A stretch of 64,000 bases of DNA, taken from contig CM053141.1 in assembly GCA_028571685.1 (NCBI GenBank), positions 134,630,833 to 134,694,832 of the forward strand. Reading direction: 5' to 3'. This DNA is from Heterohyrax brucei (Eukaryota; Chordata; Mammalia; Hyracoidea; Procaviidae). Shown here piece by piece: positions 10,265 through 22,205 of this stretch. The notes under the pieces were generated by a model. That model did no database searches and was not told the DNA's origin. It saw only the letters and a list, made by a program, of their open reading frames with translations. Position 1 is the first letter of the stretch; every line of letters starts with the position of its first letter. The position numbers and the translations under genes are program-made.

Positions 10265-11773
10265 ACCTTGAGAGAAATGACATCCTATTCATAATCAAAA
10301 GGAATGTTTTAAGATACATCCTAATGTACATGGCTGTCAGTAGTAGGATAATATCTGCACACCTACAAGGAGACTCAGTTAATGTGACTATTATTCAAGT
10401 TTACCCCAGCCACTAATGCCAAAGATGAAGAAATTGAAGATTTTTACCAACTTAGTCTGACATTGGTGAAGCATGCCATTGAGATTCGTTGATAATTACT
10501 GCTGACTGGAATGTGAAAACTGGAAACAAAGAAGGCTTGGTAGTTGGAAAATATGACCTTAATAATAGAAATGATCCCAAAGATTGCATGATGGAGTTTT
10601 GTAGGACCAATGACTTTTTATTGCAAATACCTTTTCAACAACATAAGTGGCAGGTGTACGTGTAGATCTCACCAAATGGAAAACATGGGAGTCAAGTTAA
10701 GTACATCTGTGGAGAGAGATGATGGAGAAGTTTAATATCAGTCAGAACATAGAAACTGCAGAACAGACCATCAGTTGCTTTTAATGCAAGTTTAAGTTGA
10801 AGCTGAGGAAAATTAGAACAAATCCATGAGAGCTGAAGTGTGACCTGGAGTATATCCCATCTGACTTTAGAGACCATCTCAAGAGTATATTTGATACATT
10901 GAACACCAGTGACTGAAGACCAGATGAGTTGTGGAAGAACATCATACATGAAGAAAGTAAAAGGTCATTAAAAATACAGGAATGAAAGGAAAGACCTGAA
11001 TAGATGTGAAGGGACTCTAAAACTTTCTCTTGAATGCAGAATGGCTGAAATGAAAAGAAGAAATGATGAAGTAAAAGACGTAAGCAGAAGATTTCCAAGG
11101 GTGGCTTGAATAGACAATGTATTATAATGACATATACAGAGATTTGGAGACAGGAAACCAAAAGAGAAGAACATGCTTGGCATTTCTCAGGCTGAAAGAA
11201 CTAAAGAAAAAATGCAAGTCTCAAGTTGCAGTATTGGAGGGTTCTACTAGTAAAATACTGAATGTTGCAGAAAGCATCAAAAGAAGAGAGTAGGAATATA
11301 CAGATTCTTCATAACAGAATTTGTCGATTCAGCCATTTCAGAAGATAGCATATGATCAAGACTAATAATGGCACTGAAGGAAGAAGTTCACTAAAGGAAG
11401 AAGTTCAAGCTGCTACTGAAGATGTTGATGAAAAACAGGGTTCTGGGAATTGACAGAATACCAGTTAAGGAGTTTTAACAAATGGATTAAGTGCCAGAAA
11501 AGCATGCTCTTTTATGCCAAGAATAGTTGAAGAGAGCCACCTGGCCAACTGAGTGAAAGAGATCCTTATTTGTATCCATTCCAAGAAAGGTGACCCAACA
11601 GAATGTGGAATTGATTGAGCAATATCATTAATGTCACACACAAGTAAAATTTTCCTGAAGATAATGAAAACATAGTTGGTAGCTGTACATTGACATTACT
11701 GCCAAGAATTCAAGCTGGATGTGAAACAAGGAGACATGAAACAAAGTATGTTGTTGCTGATGTCAGACGGATC

Positions 11774-12707
11774 TTTTTTTTTAAATAGAGCTTTCCTTTT
11801 ATATATATATATAAAAGTTCTGTTGAGCTTTTAATTGAAAATTTACAATCTGTCAATTTGTCATATGAAAACTTACACATTGCTGTGTAACTGTAGCTGC
11901 TTTCCCCACTCTGTGACAACACACTCATCCTTCCCACCCTGTTTCCCATGTCTAGTCAGCTGGCTCCTGTCCCCCTCTGCCCTCTCATCTTGCCTCTGAG
12001 TGGGATCTTCCAAAGCCTAGAGTCTACTTGTGCCAAGAAGGACATGTTTTGCCAATGTCTTGTATGTCTTGTAGTCTAGTCTAGTCTTTGTCTGAAGAGT
12101 TGGTTTCGGGAATGATGTCAGTTCTGGACCAACAGAGAGCCTTGGGGCCATGTCCTCTGGGGATATTCCAGTCTGTTGGACCATCAAATCTAGTCTTTTT
12201 AATAGAGATCGAGTTCTGCACACTCATTTTTCTCCCCCTGTATCAGGAACTCTGTGTTGTCTTCCCTGTCAGGGCAGTCATTGCTGGTGGCTGGGTACCA
12301 TCTACTTCTTCAGGTCTCATGATGTAGTCTCTGGATTAGGTGGTCTTTTCTATCTGGCTCATATTTTCCTTATGTGTGTGATGTCCTTCATCTCCCCTGC
12401 TGCAGGTGGGTTGGTACCAGTTGGTGCTGCTTAGGTGGCTGCTTGCTAGTTTTGAAGACCCAGGTGCCACTCATCAGTGTGGAATGCAGAACATTTTCTT
12501 AAAAAAACTTTGTTAAGCCACTTAACCTACATGTCCCCTGAAACCTTGGTCACCAGAGCTCTGTTCCCATTGCTCTGACCTTTCAGGTGTTGGGTTATAT
12601 TTAGGAAGCTTTTTAAGCTTTTGGTTTATTCCAGTTTTGCTTCTCTACTGTGTGTTGTCCCTCCCTTAATCTAACTTAATTCTTATCTAATTTACTGTAT
12701 GTTAAAT
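11774..12707 (-). mobile_element. L1 3' UTR insertion inside the RTE, antisense
   Basis: The reversed poly(A) (t-run at 11774-11781) is followed by an L1 3' UTR of a different subfamily from the one at 7540. Flanking ggatct copies at 11769-11774 and 12708-12713 look like a short target-site duplication. The RTE reading continues across it (gtcagacggatc | tggatcttgtctgaaaac). Confidence 0.75.
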
Positions 12708-13586
12708 GGATCTTGTCTGAAAACAGAGAAACAGATGTTTACCTGTGGTTTATTGACTATGCAAAGGCATTTGACTGTGTCGTCCTAAATTATGAATAAC
12801 GTTATAAAGAATAGGAATTCCGGTACACTTAATTGTACTCCTGAGGAACCTGTATATGGACCAAAAGGTATTTGTTCAAACCAAGTAAGGGGATACCACG
12901 TGGCTTAAAATGAGGAAGGATGTGTTTCAACATTATGTCCTTTCACGATACTAACTCAGTCTGTATGCTGAATGAATTACCTGAGAAGCTGGACTGTGTG
13001 AAGAATGCAGTGTTAGGGATGGAGGAGTACTCATTTAGAACCTTGCTTGCTGAAAATGAAGAGGACTTGAAACACTTACTGATGAAGATCAAAGAGTACA
13101 GCCTTCGGGATGAATTATAGTTGAACAGAAAGAAAACAGAAATCTTTACCAGTGGGCCAGTAAACACTATGGTGATAAATGGAGAACATATTGAAGTTAT
13201 CAAGGATTTCATTTTACTTCGACCTCCAGTCAATGACCATGGAAACGTCAGTCAGAAAATCAAATGATGTATTGCATATGACAAATCTGCTGTAAGAGAT
13301 CTCTTTAAAATATTAAAAAGCAGAGATGTCACTTTGAAAACTAAGATGTGCCTGACCCAAGCTGTAGTAGTTTCATTTGCCTTATAGCATGTGAAAGTCA
13401 GACAATGAATGAGGAATACAGAAGGGGAACTGATACTGTTGAATTATGGTGTTGGCAAAGAATACTGAGTATACTGTGAACTGCCAGAGGAACCAACAAA
13501 GCTGCCTTGGAAAAAGTTCAGGCAGAATGCTGAGAAATGAAGATGACAAGACTTTGTTTGATGAACTTTGAACATGTTATGAGGAC

Positions 13587-14098
13587 TATCGTAGTCATCT
13601 AGTGCAGCTGTAACAGGAATACCAGAAGTGGATAGCTTTAACAAACAAACATTACTGTCTTACAGTCCAGTAGGCTGCAAATCTAAATTCAGGGTACCAG
13701 CTCCAGGGGAAGGCTCTCTGTCTTTGTTGGCTCTGGAGAAAGATCATTGTGATGCATCAGACTTCCCTTGGTCTGGGCACATCTCTCGTCTCAAGAACCC
13801 CAGTTCTAAAGGATACAGTCAGCTCCCAGTGTTACTTTCTTGGTGATTAGAAGCCCCTGTGATTCTCTGTTACCTCTGTCTTATACATCTCAAAAGAGAT
13901 TGGCTTCAGATACCATCTAGTCTTTTAAACCTCTTTGGTATACTACTGCTAATCCATCTTACTAAGTCATAGTGATAGAATTTACAATAGGCAGAAAATC
14001 TCATCAAATGACAAAATGATAGGGAAGAACAAAAGCATGGGAATCATGGACCAACCAAATTGATAGAAACATTTTTGGGAGGACATAAATCAATGACA
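13587..14098 (-). mobile_element. MaLR-like solo LTR inside the RTE, antisense
   Basis: A 512-bp LTR whose + strand starts tatcgtagtcatctagtgca and ends gaggacataaatcaatgaca. It is flanked by aggac (13582-13586) and aggag (14099-14103), a 5-bp target-site duplication with one mismatch, as expected for ERVL/MaLR integration. RTE sequence resumes at once with gtaccagtctttggagaagg. Confidence 0.8.
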
Positions 14099-14325
14099 AG
14101 GAGGTACCAGTCTTTGGAGAAGGACATCATGCTCGGTAAAGTAGATGGTCATTGAAAACCAGGGAGATCCTGAGTAAGATAAATTGACACTGTTACTTTA
14201 CCAGGGAGCTAAACATGGCCATGTAAGGGTAGTGAAGGACTGGCATTGTTTCATGTTGTGTGTATGTATGGTCCCTGTGAGTTGGAACTGACTGGATAAC
14301 ACCTAACGGTAACAACAGCACACTA

Positions 14326-15660
14326 GTTAGCATTAGTGTGAATTTTTTTTCCTACTCATTTGTACAAAATAAAGAGGAAATTCAGCAGTGTATTAAAATA
14401 TTTCTTTGAACAAACTACTGTATAAAGATAACAACACATCTAAGATGAAGTGTTGCCTGAGTGTGTGACTGCTGTTTATCAGCTGCTTATAAAAAGGACG
14501 TTGGCAGTATTATGCTGGCAAATAATGTGTATGAAAGTTGATGATTGCTTATTATGTTTTCATTAGCCAGTGCAACCGAGGCCATTTGTACTCAGGTTAT
14601 TAGGAGAGTAATGAAATTTTATTTAGAAAATACTGGGAATTCAGAAGTCACCGGTTGCTCTATTTCTTTTATTTAAGTTCTTTTTAATTGTAAACATGCA
14701 TAAATTTCATTTATATGTCATGTTATTGTAATATATTCATTGATTCCCAAATTTGACATAATGGTCTCCTTGGGCTGTAGATTGGAATACTGATTGGAAT
14801 TTTCTAGATCATTTTCAATTTTTTGATGCCAAAAGATGCTGTAATTCATTTGACTTCTTAACATAATGAGGTGTGATAAGTCCCTATTGTGGTTTGTCTA
14901 TTCTTATTTTTTCTGTGTGATAGACTTTTTTTCCCCCTACATGTAGAAGTTACAAATTTTTATGCTCCTGAATCTCTTTAAAATCTTTATCTTGTTTTGC
15001 TGTTTTTATGCTCAGAAAGGGCTCTGTATATTGAGGTAATACTTTTTGTATTTTATAGCTTACATTTAAGTTTTTAAAATACCAGGAATTTAATTTATTC
15101 ATGAGATAAGGTACTTATAATATTCTATTTCCTCAAAGTACTTAACTAGTTTATCAGAGCCAATTACTGAGTAATAGCTTTCTTATTCTATTTTAGCATG
15201 TGTTTCAGTTTTTTGTTTTGTTTTTTTTTGTATCTTTAACATATTCAGTAAATTAAATATGAGCCCTAATAGTATTTAAAATGAAGTGCTGGTTGGGGAG
15301 AAGAGTCCTCCTGTATTCTTGTATTTATATACCACTGAGATGTCATTTAGCATGCATTTGACATTATTTTCTAAGTTGTATACAATATTCCAACAAAATC
15401 TGAATCTTTGCATTTTTTAAGCAGACTAAAATGTCATTTGTCACTTTGAATCCAGATGAAATACTCAGATGATCACTTAGCTGATCATAACTTGATCTTG
15501 TCATTGAAATTTTTTGTTAAATAGTTGAAAGCAAATAGCTATGCTTTTTAATTTACCAGTACTTTTCTTTTTGCTTTTTTCAGCTGTATGGTTTTGCATA
15601 ATGTATCTTTAAAAACTAATTTCTGGCAGAACCTGACATTGTTTCTTTTTTTTTTTCAAG
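14326..15660. other. End of the intron before coding exon 2
   Basis: No mobile element is recognised. The 3' end has a branch-like region and a long pyrimidine tract (15641-15657) ending in caag at 15660. Confidence 0.5.
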
Positions 15661-15701
15661 GGAAAAATTTATACACAAATGAATATGTGGCAATTAAGCT
15701 G
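15661..15701 (+). CDS. CSNK1G3: CSNK1G3 coding exon 2 (residues 60-73)
   Basis: A 41-nt micro-exon completing codon 60 and encoding GKNLYTNEYVAIKL. Residues 69-72 are the beta-3 VAIK motif; Lys72 is the ATP-anchoring lysine that pairs with Glu86 in the next exon. The acceptor is tttttttttcaag at 15648-15660 and the donor is g|gtaagt at 15701|15702. The phase runs from 1 to 0, matching both neighbours. The peptide is identical to what I recall for human CK1-gamma. Skipping it would shift the frame and remove the catalytic lysine. Confidence 0.95.
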
Positions 15702-15837
15702 GTAAGTTCATGTTTCTTTTTTTCTTAATTATTTGCTTGTTACTTAAATACTAACTTACATTTAAGTTGTATTTTGTTTGCACGTTCTTTATAACTTGGA
15801 TGTTTATTTCAAAAGAAAAAGCGTAATTAAGCTCATA

Positions 15838-15980
15838 ACATCTGGTGGTGTGGAGACTGAGTGCTATAGCCTGTAACCAAAACAGCAGCAGTTCAAATCT
15901 ACCAGATGCTCCTTGGAAACTGTTGGGGCAGTTCTATTGTGTCCTGTAGGGTCACTTCGAGTTAGAGTAGACTTGATGGC
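15838..15980 (+). mobile_element. AfroSINE, sense, left part (split by an LTR)
   Basis: The head (ctggtggtgtggagactgag) and body run up to gacttgatggc at 15980. The last ~16 bp of the SINE (atggcagtgggttttt) resume at 16427-16442 on the other side of the LTR. Confidence 0.85.
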
Positions 15981-16426
15981 TGTCATGGATTGAATTGTGT
16001 CCCCCCCCAAAATGTATGTGTTGATTTGACTTCATTAGAAGTTCTAATATGGTGCCCTTCCTCCCATGTGTTGTGAATCCTGCCTCTGTGATATTGATGA
16101 TGGAGAATGGTTTGCAGTTGTGTTAGTGAGGCAGGTCAAGCTTGTGAAATATAAGGGAGAGACGTGAACTGAGGAAGTTGGGAACCTCATACCACCGAGA
16201 GAGAAGCACCGAGAGCAGAGCATGGCCTTTGGAACTGATGTTCCTGTGCTGAGATGCTCTCACTGGATGTGGACTCAGCCTACTGGACTGTCATGATTTT
16301 TCATATTGAATGGACTTGTAGTTTAGGAATGGATTTGTGGCTTACTGGACTGTGACAATCAAAGCTTCTCTTGAAACCTTCCACTCATGATATTTTCCGT
16401 TAGAGCAGTACCAGGTGACTAAGACA
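15981..16426 (+). mobile_element. MaLR-like solo LTR inside an AfroSINE, sense
   Basis: A 446-bp LTR beginning tgtcatggattgaattgtgt and ending ccaggtgactaagaca, so TG...CA. It is flanked by a perfect 5-bp duplication ATGGC at 15976-15980 and 16427-16431. Removing the LTR and one ATGGC restores a normal AfroSINE tail. It is therefore younger than this afrotherian-specific SINE copy. Confidence 0.9.
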
Positions 16427-16458
16427 ATGGCAGTGGGTTTTTCAGTCCCTGTACCTTT

Positions 16459-16622
16459 GCAGGAAACCCTGGTGGTGTGGTAGTTAAGACCTACAGCTGC
16501 TAACCAGAAGGTCAGCAGTTCATATCCGCCACATGCTTCTTGGAAACTCTTATGTGGCAGTTTTGCTCTTTATAGAGTTGATATGAGTTGGAATTGACTA
16601 GATGGCAGTGGGTTTGGGTTTT
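16459..16622 (+). mobile_element. AfroSINE, short form, sense
   Basis: Head caggaaaccctggtggtgtg, tRNA-like B-box region (cagttcatatccgcc), direct join to cttcttggaaact, and tail gttggaattgactagatggc. Confidence 0.85.
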
Positions 16623-16692
16623 ACTTAGGCTATGTTGTATAATGAGTTTTTTAAAGTTTGGCACCATTTCTAATTGAGGGAAGCTAGTTTGT

Positions 16693-17112
16693 TGGCATTT
16701 TTATTTTATTTTATTTAAATCCTTCTTTTTTGATTGAATGAAAATGTACTTTCCCATGCCCACCTATATGCAGCTCCCTCTGGTCTCCCTACCCAATGAC
16801 AGCAAACTCTTCCTCTCCCCTCCGTACGTGTCTTATCCTCCCAGCAATCTCCTATCCCCTCCTCTCTACGCGCTGCCCTGCCTTCAGTAAGAGGTCAGCA
16901 GGACGACATCCTATAGATGCATAGAACCATAAAGTACACACATGATATGGTCACTCTGTGTCCCAGAGTCCAGTCCATTCTTGTCCAGAGTTGACCTCCG
17001 TTATCATTTATGGGCAAGGGTAGCAGGAGGGCCAGGAGCTATGCTTCCAGGGCAACTCCGAGGCCCCTGGACCATCAGTTGCAGTCTTTTAGTGGTGATT
17101 TCAGGGGGCATT
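16693..17112 (-). mobile_element. L1 3' UTR fragment, antisense (young lineage)
   Basis: Reversed poly(A) (tttttattttattttattta, about 16699-16718), then the same 3' UTR as at 7540 and 54000 (tatgcagctccctctggtct, gacgacatcctatagatgc). 5' truncated near tcagggggc. Confidence 0.85.
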
Positions 17113-17611
17113 TTTAATTAGATAAAAATTAGAAAGCAAGATTTCTTTTTCTGATCCAAGCATTTGGACGTAACAGAAGCATATTTACATTCAGGATTGC
17201 ATTCCTTGAGAACATATTTTCAGGTAGGTTTTGAAATCTGTTTTACTGTTGACTAATTATGATAAAACTGACTCTTGCTTGGTACCGAAGGATTTAAAAT
17301 AATTGGTGTGGATAGGAGATAGAAGGGGAAGGAAGCTCTTATATAAACCCTGTTCTGGAGTCCTAAGTGTGTCTTGCATGCACCTGTAAAACAGAGATAA
17401 CCATTTTGGAAGATTTGGAATCTGCAAATGATTTCCATAAGACACAACTTCTGGCACAACTTCCTTATCTGGCTTTTGCCAGCTAGTTTTCTCTGCGGGT
17501 ATAGCAGGGTTCTTTTGGTTTTCTCAGTCTGTCTGCCTATTTCACCCTATTCTTTGCTAGTACAACCTGTTACCAGGGCAGTGTGAGATTATTATTATTA
17601 AACATTAGTTA

Positions 17612-17812
17612 ACCCGTTGAAAACAAACAGAACCAAGACTCATATTCACTGACATCAAGTCAGTTCAGACTCATGGCGACCCTGTAGGATGTAGCAGAAC
17701 TGCTCCATAGAGTTTGCAAGGAGTTTCTGGTGGATTTTAATTAGTTTAAGTTTCTGCTGACCTTTTAATTAGCTGATGTAGTGTTTAACTGCTACACCAG
17801 CAGGATTTCCAC
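17612..17812 (-). mobile_element. AfroSINE, antisense, with a short internal gain
   Basis: Reversed tail (gacatcaagtcagttcagac), body (ccatagagtttgcaaggag) and head (gtttaactgctacaccagca). A short extra stretch (ttaattagtttaagtt) lies in the middle. Confidence 0.75.
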
Positions 17813-19162
17813 TGAAGAGGCAAATGAAAGGAAATAGAAAAACTTTTGAGATGAGATGGAAAAATGTCATTATTTGATTTTAAATATTTTGTGAATGTAG
17901 GCCAGCTTCACTGCAACAAATGCTGTTTATTTTCTTTGGGAAATAAAGATGCCTGGGAGATGGCAGTGCCACCAGGAGAGAGTGGCTGGCTGACATGAGA
18001 CTTTGGACTGTTATTTATCTCACTGAGTTAACCTTGACATTATGACAAATCTAGTTAGGTCATCTTAGTTTCTCTGTTTCTCAGAAGTGTAAATATTTGC
18101 AAAGGTTAATTTCTAATTTATAATAATTTGTAATGAAGTGTTTTACTATCACAGATCTAGAATGTTCAAATCAGTATAAGTAATATATTTTCTTTCTGTT
18201 CGCTGATCAACATGGAAAGCCAAATTAAAATTACAAGGTTCCTTTATGAGCACGGAATCAGGATAAGGAAAATTAGTTTGTATGAATCACTTACTGTAAG
18301 GGAGGGCCCAAGATGCATGGATGGAGCAGTATTTGAATGGGCACTGCTGACTCCTTTCTTTGGAGTGCTCCCTCTTCTGGTGCTCTAGGCCAGTTGTCTG
18401 GAACTAGTGTATGGGCATTGGGGATAGGAGTAGCACACACAGTGTAGCTGATTCCATCTTTTACGTTGTTGATGCAATAGCCTCTAGTGAACATCTCTAC
18501 TTCTGGGAGTATGTGTTGCATGTGCATGTGATTTATCTGGCATGTTTATGCACATAAACCATTGTGCCAAGCCAAGAGCCAGTGCTCTAGGGTGACTATG
18601 TCTTTTCTGCTTAAGTAATTAAGTGGTACCCTTGTGTCCTATTTTGGAAATTATTTTTCTGTCCATACTGTTGCTGCCTCAGTAAACATTTTCTTGACCT
18701 TCATAGGTGTACTTATGTATCACTTTTTAAACTTACCTTTGTGGCATATCACTCCATCTGTTTATTTTTCCCCTCCCCCCACCCCCTTTTCCTGATGTTC
18801 TGTGGAAGAACTGGGAATGTTTTTGGATCTGTGCCCCTGGCATTTTGAGATTGAAATATAGTATGTTCTTAAATCAATACCAAAGGCTACATTAGGATGT
18901 CAGAGAAATTCTCATGTTACATGTGTTTTGACCATAGTTTGATACATGGTTTGTCGTTTCCATGTATGTTTCTGTGTGTACCTTTTTGCAAAAAATATAA
19001 ATTTTGTTCAGAAACTTCCATGAAAGTAATCACTGAAGGGTATTATGTTTCAGTGCTTTCTGTCCTGTCTGCTGTTTATACTTAGGTACAAATACAAGTA
19101 TTGTTTTGATAACATGGTGTTCGTGGAGTAGATTTTGGTGACTGTCTCTTACAAAGATTTTT
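17813..19162. other. Intronic sequence without recognisable elements
   Basis: No repeat family is recognised. A C-rich tract lies at about 18770-18787. The 78-codon antisense frame at 18291-18527 has no recognisable motif. Confidence 0.45.
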
Positions 19163-19335
19163 GGAAACCCTAGTGGCATAGTGGATTACGTGCTCCATCT
19201 GTTATACCCCCCCCCCCCAAAAGAAGGTCATTAGTTCAAATCTACCATGTGCTTCTTGAAAACTCTATGGGGGCAGTTCTCTTCTGACCTCTAGGGTCCC
19301 TATGAGTCAGATCCAGCTCCATGGCAGTGGTTTAC
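19163..19335 (+). mobile_element. AfroSINE, sense, with a poly-C expansion
   Basis: Head ggaaaccctagtggcatagt, then a run of about 13 C at 19207-19219 inside the tRNA-like half, then the short-form body (ctatgggggcagttctct) and tail (ccagctccatggcagtgg). Confidence 0.8.
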
Positions 19336-19432
19336 AAAGATTTTTACATTTGTGTAATAGTGTTACCCTAGTTTAGACAGCTGTTTTCTTTTGGGTTATT
19401 TTGTTAACTTGACCTTATGTATTATATACACA

Positions 19433-19604
19433 TGAACCAAAACCAAACCAAACCCAGTGCCATCAAGTCGATTCAGGCTCATAGTGACCCTATAGGACAA
19501 AGTAGAACTGCTTCATAGAGTTTCCAAGGAGCACGTGGTGGATTTGAACTGTAGAACTTTTGGTTAGAGACGTAGCATTTAACCATTATGCTACCAGCGT
19601 TTTC
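19433..19604 (-). mobile_element. AfroSINE, antisense, well preserved
   Basis: It starts with the tail gaaccaaaaccaaaccaaac, contains tgccatcaagtcgattcagg and ccatagagtttccaaggagc, and ends at the reversed head (accattatgctaccag). Short form. Confidence 0.9.
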
Positions 19605-19914
19605 AATATAAGCATATATTATGCTTATATAATAAGCTGTTAATGAAAAATTAAAATGTTATGAGGTGGGACAACTTTTGTTATGTTGTGGTATAGTAAA
19701 ATTTTACTGCTAATAAAGTACTAGAGTCAGTTTGAACTGACTCAACTATGTTAGATCTGGTTTTCTGTTTTTATCGACGCAATTTTAGTTATTGAGTAAA
19801 TGATGTATTTCATTTCACTTGTAATTGTGTTAAGTGGGCATCTGTTATTAAGTTTATGTACTTTCAGATAGTTAACTGAAGAAGTATAGGTAACATAGCA
19901 CTCACTGTGTGGAC

Positions 19915-20120
19915 GGTAAGGAGCCTTGGTGCAAAGTGGTTAACCACCTAGCTGCTAACTCAGATGTCTATAGTTCAAACCCACCAGCTACTCCATGGGA
20001 CAAAGATGTTTCACTCTACAAAGGTTATACAGCCTTGGAAACCCATGGGGCCATTCTTCTTATTCTGGAGGATTGCTGTGAGTTGGAATTGACTTGATAG
20101 TAATAGGTCTGTGTTTTTGA
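19915..20120 (+). mobile_element. AfroSINE, long form, sense
   Basis: Head aaggagccttggtgcaaagt. It keeps the middle segment that short forms lack (gggacaaagatgtttcactc, then acaaaggttatacagcct), and its tail is gttggaattgacttgatag. Ancestral-form copy. Confidence 0.85.
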
Positions 20121-20129
20121 ATATTGAAC

Positions 20130-20315
20130 GTGAAATACTTTACATATATTATGAGAAAAGTACAGTTTTACTCCCTGTTTTACAGATGAGGTAACTGAAA
20201 TATAGGAAAGGTAAGTAACTTGTTGAAAGTCACACAGCTAGTAAGTAGTGAATTCGGGATTTAAACCCACTACTAATTTTAGAGTATATACTTGTAACTA
20301 CTGTACATATCTCCT
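20130..20315 (-). mobile_element. MIR SINE, antisense
   Basis: Reversed MIR core: ttttacagatgaggtaactg, aagtcacacagctagtaagt, gggatttaaaccca. An ancient mammal-wide element. Confidence 0.85.
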
Positions 20316-20364
20316 TGCCTCTTTACTAAGCTGAATTGTTTTCTCATATAATTCTTGTGTTTTA

Positions 20365-22205
20365 AAAAAAGTACCATAAAATATATATAACAAAATATTG
20401 ACCAGTTCAACAGTTTGGATGTGTAATTCAGTGACAGTGACTATGTTTATATATTATACAGCCATTATCACTCTTCTTTTCCAAATTATTCTACCAGTGT
20501 TAACAGAAACTCGGTGCTTCATGAGCAATGACTCCCCTCTTTTTCTTCCTTCCCACTTCTCGTGACTGTGATAAACTTTGGCGTCTCTACATTTGCATAT
20601 TTCATATAAGTGATATGTTTGTCCTTTTGTAACTGATGTATTTCATTCAGCATGTTTTCAAAGTTCATTTTGTTGGGCCATGCATCAGGGCTTGATTTCT
20701 TTTTATGGCTGAGTAATACTCCGTTGTATACATGTACTACATTTTGTTCAGGTGTTGTTACATAGTTAGGCTGTTTCTATCTTTTTTACTGTTGTGAATG
20801 TTACTGCAGTGAGCGTTGGTGTACAGGCTTCAGCTTTTGTTCTGGCCTTCGCTTCTTTAGTTCTCTGTGCACTGGAATATAATGTATTATTTGCTGCTAT
20901 TGGATAGAGTGTTGTGTATTTATCTGTGAGGTCATTTTAGTCAGTTATGGCATTTGATCTTCTGTACCTTTTTTGAGTTTTATTTCTAGATGTTATGTCC
21001 TTCCCTGAAAGTGGTGTCTTGAAGTCTGCTGTTATTATGAAACTTTTTTGTTTTCACTTTTGTTGAGTTTGTTTTATGTATTTTGGATGTCTGTCACTGG
21101 GTGTATATATATTTATTACGATTATGTTTTCCAGATGTATTAGCCCTTTAATCATTATGTAGTGCCCTTCTTGATACTTTATGGTGGATTTGCTTTAATG
21201 TTTATTGGAGGTTAATATTGTCATTTGTGCTCTTTTTGAGTTGCTATGTGCTGGATATGCTTTTGTTTCTATCCTTTCAATTTTCTTTATGTCTCTGTGT
21301 CTAAGATGTGTCTCTTGTAGACAACATGTAGCTGGGTCAGTTTTTAAAATCCATTCTGTTACTTTCTCTTTACTGGTGCATTTAGGCCATACACATTTAG
21401 TACAGTGATGGATAAGTATGAGTAACTGCTGTTGTTTTGATTTTTTTGTGTGTTCCATTGACAATTTCTTTGCTTTTCATTTTCTGTGCTGAGTTCATTT
21501 CTGTATTTTGTTTTTATCTCTTTCATTATTGTCAATTTTCTGTTTAATGAGTCTTGATGTTTTCTTGTTTTATTTTGATGGGTAGGTGTTAGCTTCCTTT
21601 TTGGTTACCTTGAAATATATCTCTGGTTTTCTAAGTTTAAGCTGAAATTTAATTTCCTCTCCATATACAGTTTCTGTAGCTACACCATTTTTCCCTCTTT
21701 TTTTGTTTTGACATTGTCACAATCTATATATTAATGTCTGTAGCTCCTTATTTTCAGTGTTTCAGCTTTGATTTGTTTTCGTGAATTTGCTATCTGGGCA
21801 AATAACTGGTTGCTCTGTCCTGTTTCTTAGTCTTGGATTGCTGTATGATGTTGATTCTCTAAGCAGATGACTTCCTTTAATATTTCTTGTAATTTTGGTC
21901 TGATTTTTACATATTCCCTTAATTTCTGTTTATCTGGAAATGACCTGATGTCACCATTGTATTTGCAGGACTGTTTTGCTGGGTTTATAATTCTTGCTTG
22001 GCAGGTTTTTTTCCTTCAAGGCTTTAGGTATGTCACCCCATTCCCTTCTTAGCTGTACAGTTTCTGTTGAATAATCTCCTTTGTAGATGGTTTTTTGGTT
22101 ATCCCTACCATCTCTCAAGATTCTTTTTTGGGGGGGGTTGGCAAGTTTTATCATGATATATCTTGGTGACTTTCTTTTGGGGCCTACTTTGTATAGAGTT
22201 TGTTA
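20365..22205 (-). mobile_element. Old L1, antisense, internally deleted
   Basis: From left to right on the + strand: reversed L1 3' end (20365-20850, including cttttgtaactgatgtattt and tatggctgagtaatactcc), then directly the reversed ORF2 endonuclease region (about 21000-21460, including gtgtctcttgtagacaacat) and ORF1 C-terminal region (21860-22190). Most of ORF2 (RT and C-terminus) is absent between about 20850 and 21000, so a large internal part has been lost. Confidence 0.7.

Larger units (their letters stand above)
10265..14325 (+). mobile_element. RTE/BovB-type LINE, sense, broken by L1 and LTR insertions
   Basis: Low-copy-decay remnants of an RTE-clade ORF read left to right: endonuclease (10290-10700, for example gattgataattactgctgac-like GDWN region near 10490-10515), reverse transcriptase (11340-11770 and 12713-13060), and the C-terminal RT extension (13130-13580, including ggtgataaatggagaacata). 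It ends near 14280-14325 with the RTE 3' end (gttggaactgactggataac, then caacagca). An L1 piece (11774-12707) and an LTR (13587-14098) lie inside it, so RTE sequence totals about 2.6 kb. The YADD codons of the RT are missing at about 13034-13045. Many stops; inactive. Confidence 0.8.

Noticed and set aside
10781..11183. Overlapping antisense frames of 71-126 codons
   Set aside because: They are complementary to the sense RTE at 10265-14325 and have no coding signature.
19606..19630. 11-bp inverted repeat with 3-nt loop (tataagcata...tatgcttata)
   Set aside because: AT-rich and adjacent to an AfroSINE end; such small palindromes are expected by chance in this base composition, and no T-run or context suggests a functional hairpin.
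15838..20120. tRNA-like sequences with A- and B-box character
   Set aside because: They are the 5' heads of AfroSINEs and MIRs, lacking an intact cloverleaf; not tRNA genes.
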